From the NCBI RefSeq assembly GCF_009811555.1, contig NZ_BLIN01000003.1:1302001-1366000 (forward strand): a stretch of DNA of 64,000 nt, read 5' to 3'. The position numbers and the translations under genes were made by a program. Shown piece after piece: positions 60,955 to 64,000 of this stretch. The notes beneath the pieces were generated by a model, which did not search any database, was not told the DNA's origin, and was given only the letters and a program-made list of their open reading frames with translations. Within the stretch, counting starts at the first letter, position 1. Every line of letters starts with the position of its first letter. This DNA comes from Streptomyces caniferus. GTDB lineage: Bacteria; Actinomycetota; Actinomycetes; Streptomycetales; Streptomycetaceae.

Positions 60955-63159
60955 TCAGTCGCTGAACTTCTCGCCCTTCTCGGCCTTCTCGACCAGCAGC
61001 GCGGACGGCGCGAACCGGTCGCCGTAGGCCGCCTGCAGCTCGCGCGCGCGGGCCACGAACCCGGGCAGTCCGACGAGTTCTTCCTGCCCCGGCCCACCCT
61101 GGTAGCCGTTGATGTACTGGATCACGCCGCCGGTCCAGCCCGGGAAGCCGATCCCGAAGATGGAGCCGATGTTGGCGTCGGCGACGGAGGTGAGCACGCC
61201 CTCCTCGAAGCAGCGGACGGTGTCCAGCGCCTCGGCGAAGAGCATCCGCTCCTGCATGTCGAGGAACGGGATGGCGGTGTCCTTCTTGGTGAAGTGCTCG
61301 CGCAGGCCGGGCCACAGACCGGCGCGCTTGCCGTCGTCGCCGTACTCGTAGAAGCCGGCGCCGCCGCTGCGGCCGGGGCGGCCGAACTCGTCGACCATCC
61401 GGTCGATCACCGCGTCGGCCGGGTGCGGCTGCCAGTTGCCGCCGGTCTCCTCGACCGCCCGCTTCGTCTCCTCGCGGATCTTGCGCGGCAGGGTGAGGGT
61501 CAGCTCGTCCATCAGGGAGAGCACCTTGGCCGGGTAGCCGGCCTGGGCCGCGGCCTGCTCGACGGAGACCGGGTCGAGGCCCTCGCCGATCATCGCCACG
61601 CCTTCGTTGATGAAGTGGCCGATGACGCGCGAGGTGAAGAAGCCGCGCGAGTCGTTGACGACGATCGGGGTCTTCTTGATCTGCCGGACCAGGTCGAAGG
61701 CGCGGGCCAGCGCCTCGTCGCCGGTCCGCTCCCCCTTGATGATCTCCACCAGCGGCATCTTGTCGACCGGCGAGAAGAAGTGCAGACCGATGAAGTCCTG
61801 GTCGCGCTCGACGCCTTCGGACAGCAGCGTGATGGGCAGGGTGGAGGTGTTGGAGCACAGCAGCGCGCCGGGCTCGACGATGTGCTGGATCTCCTTGAAC
61901 ACCTTGTGCTTGAGGGCGACGTCCTCGAAGACCGCCTCGATGACGGCGTCACAGCCCGCGAGGTCCGCCGGTTCGGCGGTGGGCGTGATGCGCGCCAGCA
62001 GCTCGTCGCGCTGCTGCTCGGTCGTCCGGCCGCGGGAGAGCGCCTTGGCGAGCAGCCCCGCCGAGTACTCCTTGCCCTTCTGCGCCGCCTCGGGGGTGAC
62101 GTCCTTGAGGACGACCTGCATCCCGGCCCTGGCACAGGAGTAGGCGATGCCCGCGCCCATCATGCCCGCGCCGAGGACCGCGACCTTCTTGACCGTGCGG
62201 GGCTCGATGCCCTTGGGACGGTTGGCGCCGGAGTTGACGGCCTGCAGGTCGAAGAAGAACGCCTGGATCATGTTCTTGGAGATCTGGCCGGTCACCAGCT
62301 CGACGAAGTAGCGCGCCTCGATGGTCTGCGCGGTCTCGAAGTCGACCTGGGAGCCCTCGACCGCCGCGGCGAGGATGTTGCGCGGGGCGGGGTACGGGGC
62401 GCCGTTCAGCTGCTTCTTGAGGTTCGCGGGGAACGCCGGGAGGTTGGCCGCGAACTTCGGCTGGGCGGGGGTGCCGCCGGGGATGCGGTAGCCCTTGACG
62501 TCCCAGGGCTGCTGGGACTCGGGGTGCTCCTCGATGAAGGTGCGGGCCTTGGCGAGCAGCTCCTCGGGCGTGGCCGCGACGTCGTGGATCAGCCCGGCGT
62601 CCTTGGCGCGGGTGGCGTTGTACTGGGTGCCCTGGAGCAGCACCTTCAGCAGCGCGTCGGCGATCCCGAGCAGCCGGACGGTGCGGGTGACACCGCCGGC
62701 GGCGGGCAGCAGGCCGAGGGTGACCTCGGGCAGACCGATCTTGGTACCGGGGGTGTCGAGGGCGACACGGTGGTGGCAGGCGAGCGCGATCTCGTAACCG
62801 CCGCCCAGCGCCGCGCCGTTGATCGCGGCGACGACGGGCTTGCCGAGGGTCTCGATACGGCGCAGATCCCGCTTGATGCCGTTGCCCGCGGCGAAGGCCT
62901 GCTCGGCGTGTGCGGGGGTGATGGCGATCAGGTCGTGCAGGTCGCCGCCGGCGAAGAAGGTCTTCTTGGCGGAGGTGAAGATGATGCCGCGGATGCTGTC
63001 CTTCTCGGCCTCCAGGCGGTCGGCGACCGCGGTGAGGGAGGTCTTGAAGGCGTTGTTCATGGTGTTGGCGGACTGGTCCGGGTCGTCCAGGACCAGGGTG
63101 ACGATGCCGGTCTCGTCCTGTTCCCAGCGGATGGTCGACAAAGCAGCGGATTCACTCAT
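60955..63159 (-). CDS. fadB: Multifunctional enoyl-CoA hydratase/3-hydroxyacyl-CoA dehydrogenase
   Basis: 734 aa from ATG at 63159. Residues 1-200 are the hydratase domain (oxyanion loop TFFAGGDLHDL, Glu regions GGGYEIALA and GLPEVTLGLLPAAGG). From about 320 the NAD-binding dehydrogenase follows: VAVLGAGMMGAGIAYSCARAG, SNTSTLPIT and GLHFFSPVDKMPLVEI with its catalytic His. A helical C-terminal dehydrogenase domain completes it. It performs two steps of fatty-acid beta-oxidation; the thiolase gene lies directly upstream. Confidence 0.94.
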   Translation of the reverse strand: MSESAALSTIRWEQDETGIVTLVLDDPDQSANTMNNAFKTSLTAVADRLEAEKDSIRGIIFTSAKKTFFAGGDLHDLIAITPAHAEQAFAAGNGIKRDLRRIETLGKPVVAAINGAALGGGYEIALACHHRVALDTPGTKIGLPEVTLGLLPAAGGVTRTVRLLGIADALLKVLLQGTQYNATRAKDAGLIHDVAATPEELLAKARTFIEEHPESQQPWDVKGYRIPGGTPAQPKFAANLPAFPANLKKQLNGAPYPAPRNILAAAVEGSQVDFETAQTIEARYFVELVTGQISKNMIQAFFFDLQAVNSGANRPKGIEPRTVKKVAVLGAGMMGAGIAYSCARAGMQVVLKDVTPEAAQKGKEYSAGLLAKALSRGRTTEQQRDELLARITPTAEPADLAGCDAVIEAVFEDVALKHKVFKEIQHIVEPGALLCSNTSTLPITLLSEGVERDQDFIGLHFFSPVDKMPLVEIIKGERTGDEALARAFDLVRQIKKTPIVVNDSRGFFTSRVIGHFINEGVAMIGEGLDPVSVEQAAAQAGYPAKVLSLMDELTLTLPRKIREETKRAVEETGGNWQPHPADAVIDRMVDEFGRPGRSGGAGFYEYGDDGKRAGLWPGLREHFTKKDTAIPFLDMQERMLFAEALDTVRCFEEGVLTSVADANIGSIFGIGFPGWTGGVIQYINGYQGGPGQEELVGLPGFVARARELQAAYGDRFAPSALLVEKAEKGEKFSD

Positions 63160-63191
63160 GGTGCGTACTCCGTGGTGGGTGGGACGAGGGG

Positions 63192-64000
63192 TCAGAGGCG
63201 CTCGATGACGGTGGCGATGCCCATACCGCCGCCGACACAGAGGGTGGCCAGGCCGTAGCGCTTGTCCTGCCGCTCCAGCTCGTCGATCAGGGTGCCGAGG
63301 ATCATCGCGCCGGTGGCGCCGAGGGGGTGGCCCAGGGCGATGGCGCCGCCGTTGACATTGACCTTGTCCAGGCTCAGGCCCATGTCCTTGACGAAGCGCA
63401 GCACGACGGCGGCGAAGGCCTCGTTGATCTCGACCAGGTCGATGTCGTCGATGGTCAGCCCGGCCTTGGCCAGGGCCTTGCGGCTGGCGGGCGCGGGGCC
63501 GGTGAGCATGATCGTCGGTTCGGAGCCGGAGACCGCGGCCGACAGGATGCGGGCCCGCGGGGTGAGGCCGTAGCGCTCGCCGACCTCCTTGGAGCCGATG
63601 GCGACGAGCGCCGCGCCGTCCACGATGCCCGAGGAGTTGCCCGCGTGGTGGACGTGGTCGATCTTCTCGACCCAGTGGTACTTCTGCAGGGCGACGGCGT
63701 CGAAGCCGCCGGCGTCGCCGATGGTGGCGAAGGACGGCTTGAGGCCGGCCAGGGAGTCGGCGGTGGTGCCGGGGCGCATGTACTCGTCGTGGTCGAGGAC
63801 GACCAGGCCGTTGCGGTCGCGCACCGGGACCACGGAGCGGTCGAAGCGGCCGTCCTTCCAGGCCTCGGCGGCGCGCTCCTGGGAGAGCGCGGCGAACTCG
63901 TCGACATCCCGGCGGGTGTAGCCCTCGATCGTGGCGATGAGGTCGGCGCCGATGCCCTGCGGGACGAAGCCGGTGTCGAAGTTGGTCATCGGGTCGGCGA
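63192..64000 (-). CDS. fadA: Acetyl-CoA C-acyltransferase (thiolase), N-terminus off window
   Basis: The visible 268 codons are the C-terminal two thirds of a thiolase; the start and the acyl-accepting Cys lie beyond the right edge. Visible parts: EINEAFA, the catalytic His in [15 protein letters not shown], and the second catalytic Cys in [10 protein letters not shown]. Thiolysis of 3-ketoacyl-CoA is the last step of beta-oxidation. The 32-bp spacing to fadB indicates a fadA-fadB operon. Confidence 0.92.
   Translation of the reverse strand, partial: ADPMTNFDTGFVPQGIGADLIATIEGYTRRDVDEFAALSQERAAEAWKDGRFDRSVVPVRDRNGLVVLDHDEYMRPGTTADSLAGLKPSFATIGDAGGFDAVALQKYHWVEKIDHVHHAGNSSGIVDGAALVAIGSKEVGERYGLTPRARILSAAVSGSEPTIMLTGPAPASRKALAKAGLTIDDIDLVEINEAFAAVVLRFVKDMGLSLDKVNVNGGAIALGHPLGATGAMILGTLIDELERQDKRYGLATLCVGGGMGIATVIERL

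Overview
The window is high-GC, densely packed actinobacterial chromosome that I read as Streptomyces. The evidence is the frequent GTG/TTG starts, the family content (DUF397, DUF5753-type XRE regulators, RsbW-like ATPases, a SCO6745-family protein) and a complete Streptomyces-type hopanoid operon next to idi. The gene order resembles the S. coelicolor SCO6745-SCO6771 neighbourhood; that comparison is from memory. I called 53 protein genes (two cut by the window edges), one short leader ORF, one gene remnant and one tRNA.

Layout. 1-7159: accessory genes, namely an edge-cut flavin oxidoreductase, a PfkB sugar kinase, a whiJ/abaA-like regulatory group (XRE regulator, DUF397 protein and methyltransferase with a divergent RsbW-like ATPase), an SGNH hydrolase and a tyrosine phosphatase. 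7175-20203: a leftward hopanoid operon in the order hpnC, hpnD, hpnE, polyprenyl diphosphate synthase, shc, hpnG, hpnH, dxs, hpnO, serpin. It can take C5 precursors to squalene, cyclise squalene to hopene, add and trim the adenosyl side chain, and aminate it to aminobacteriohopanetriol. The ispG gene that I recall between hpnH and dxs in relatives is absent, and a strong hairpin sits there.

20573-27612: a second leftward operon of seven overlapping or closely spaced genes: two CDP-alcohol phosphotransferases, a sugar-type nucleotidyltransferase, a glycerol-1-phosphate-dehydrogenase-like enzyme, a GT2 glycosyltransferase and a TagGH-like ABC exporter. I read it as an uncharacterised pathway for an exported polyol-phosphate glycolipid or polymer. 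It is the best candidate here for an undescribed system. One phosphotransferase lacks the fourth motif Asp, and the other probably starts at CTG, 42 codons upstream of the first GTG. idi follows divergently at 28171, so hopanoid genes, this operon and idi form one isoprenoid/lipid island.

28757-46000: an RsbW-like ATPase, initiator tRNA-Met, an ABC-F protein, an enoyl-CoA hydratase, two DJ-1/PfpI-type genes, a SCO6745-family protein, tex, a chloramphenicol-exporter-like MFS gene with a candidate leader-peptide attenuator, a FUSC-type transporter, a SpoU methyltransferase, a D-amino-acid oxidase, a K15-type DD-transpeptidase and a GNAT protein. 45924-64000: a BCCT transporter, three secreted peptidases (M14, Xaa-Pro dipeptidyl-peptidase, M1), an MpaB-type oxygenase, an unexplained small-protein plus large helical-protein pair, a secreted sphingomyelinase, a macro-domain protein, an amino-acid permease, a decayed acyl-CoA synthetase fragment, a MerR regulator and the fadB/fadA beta-oxidation pair, the latter cut by the right edge. 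Many transcription units end in long GC-rich hairpins without U-tracts, as is usual in Streptomyces.
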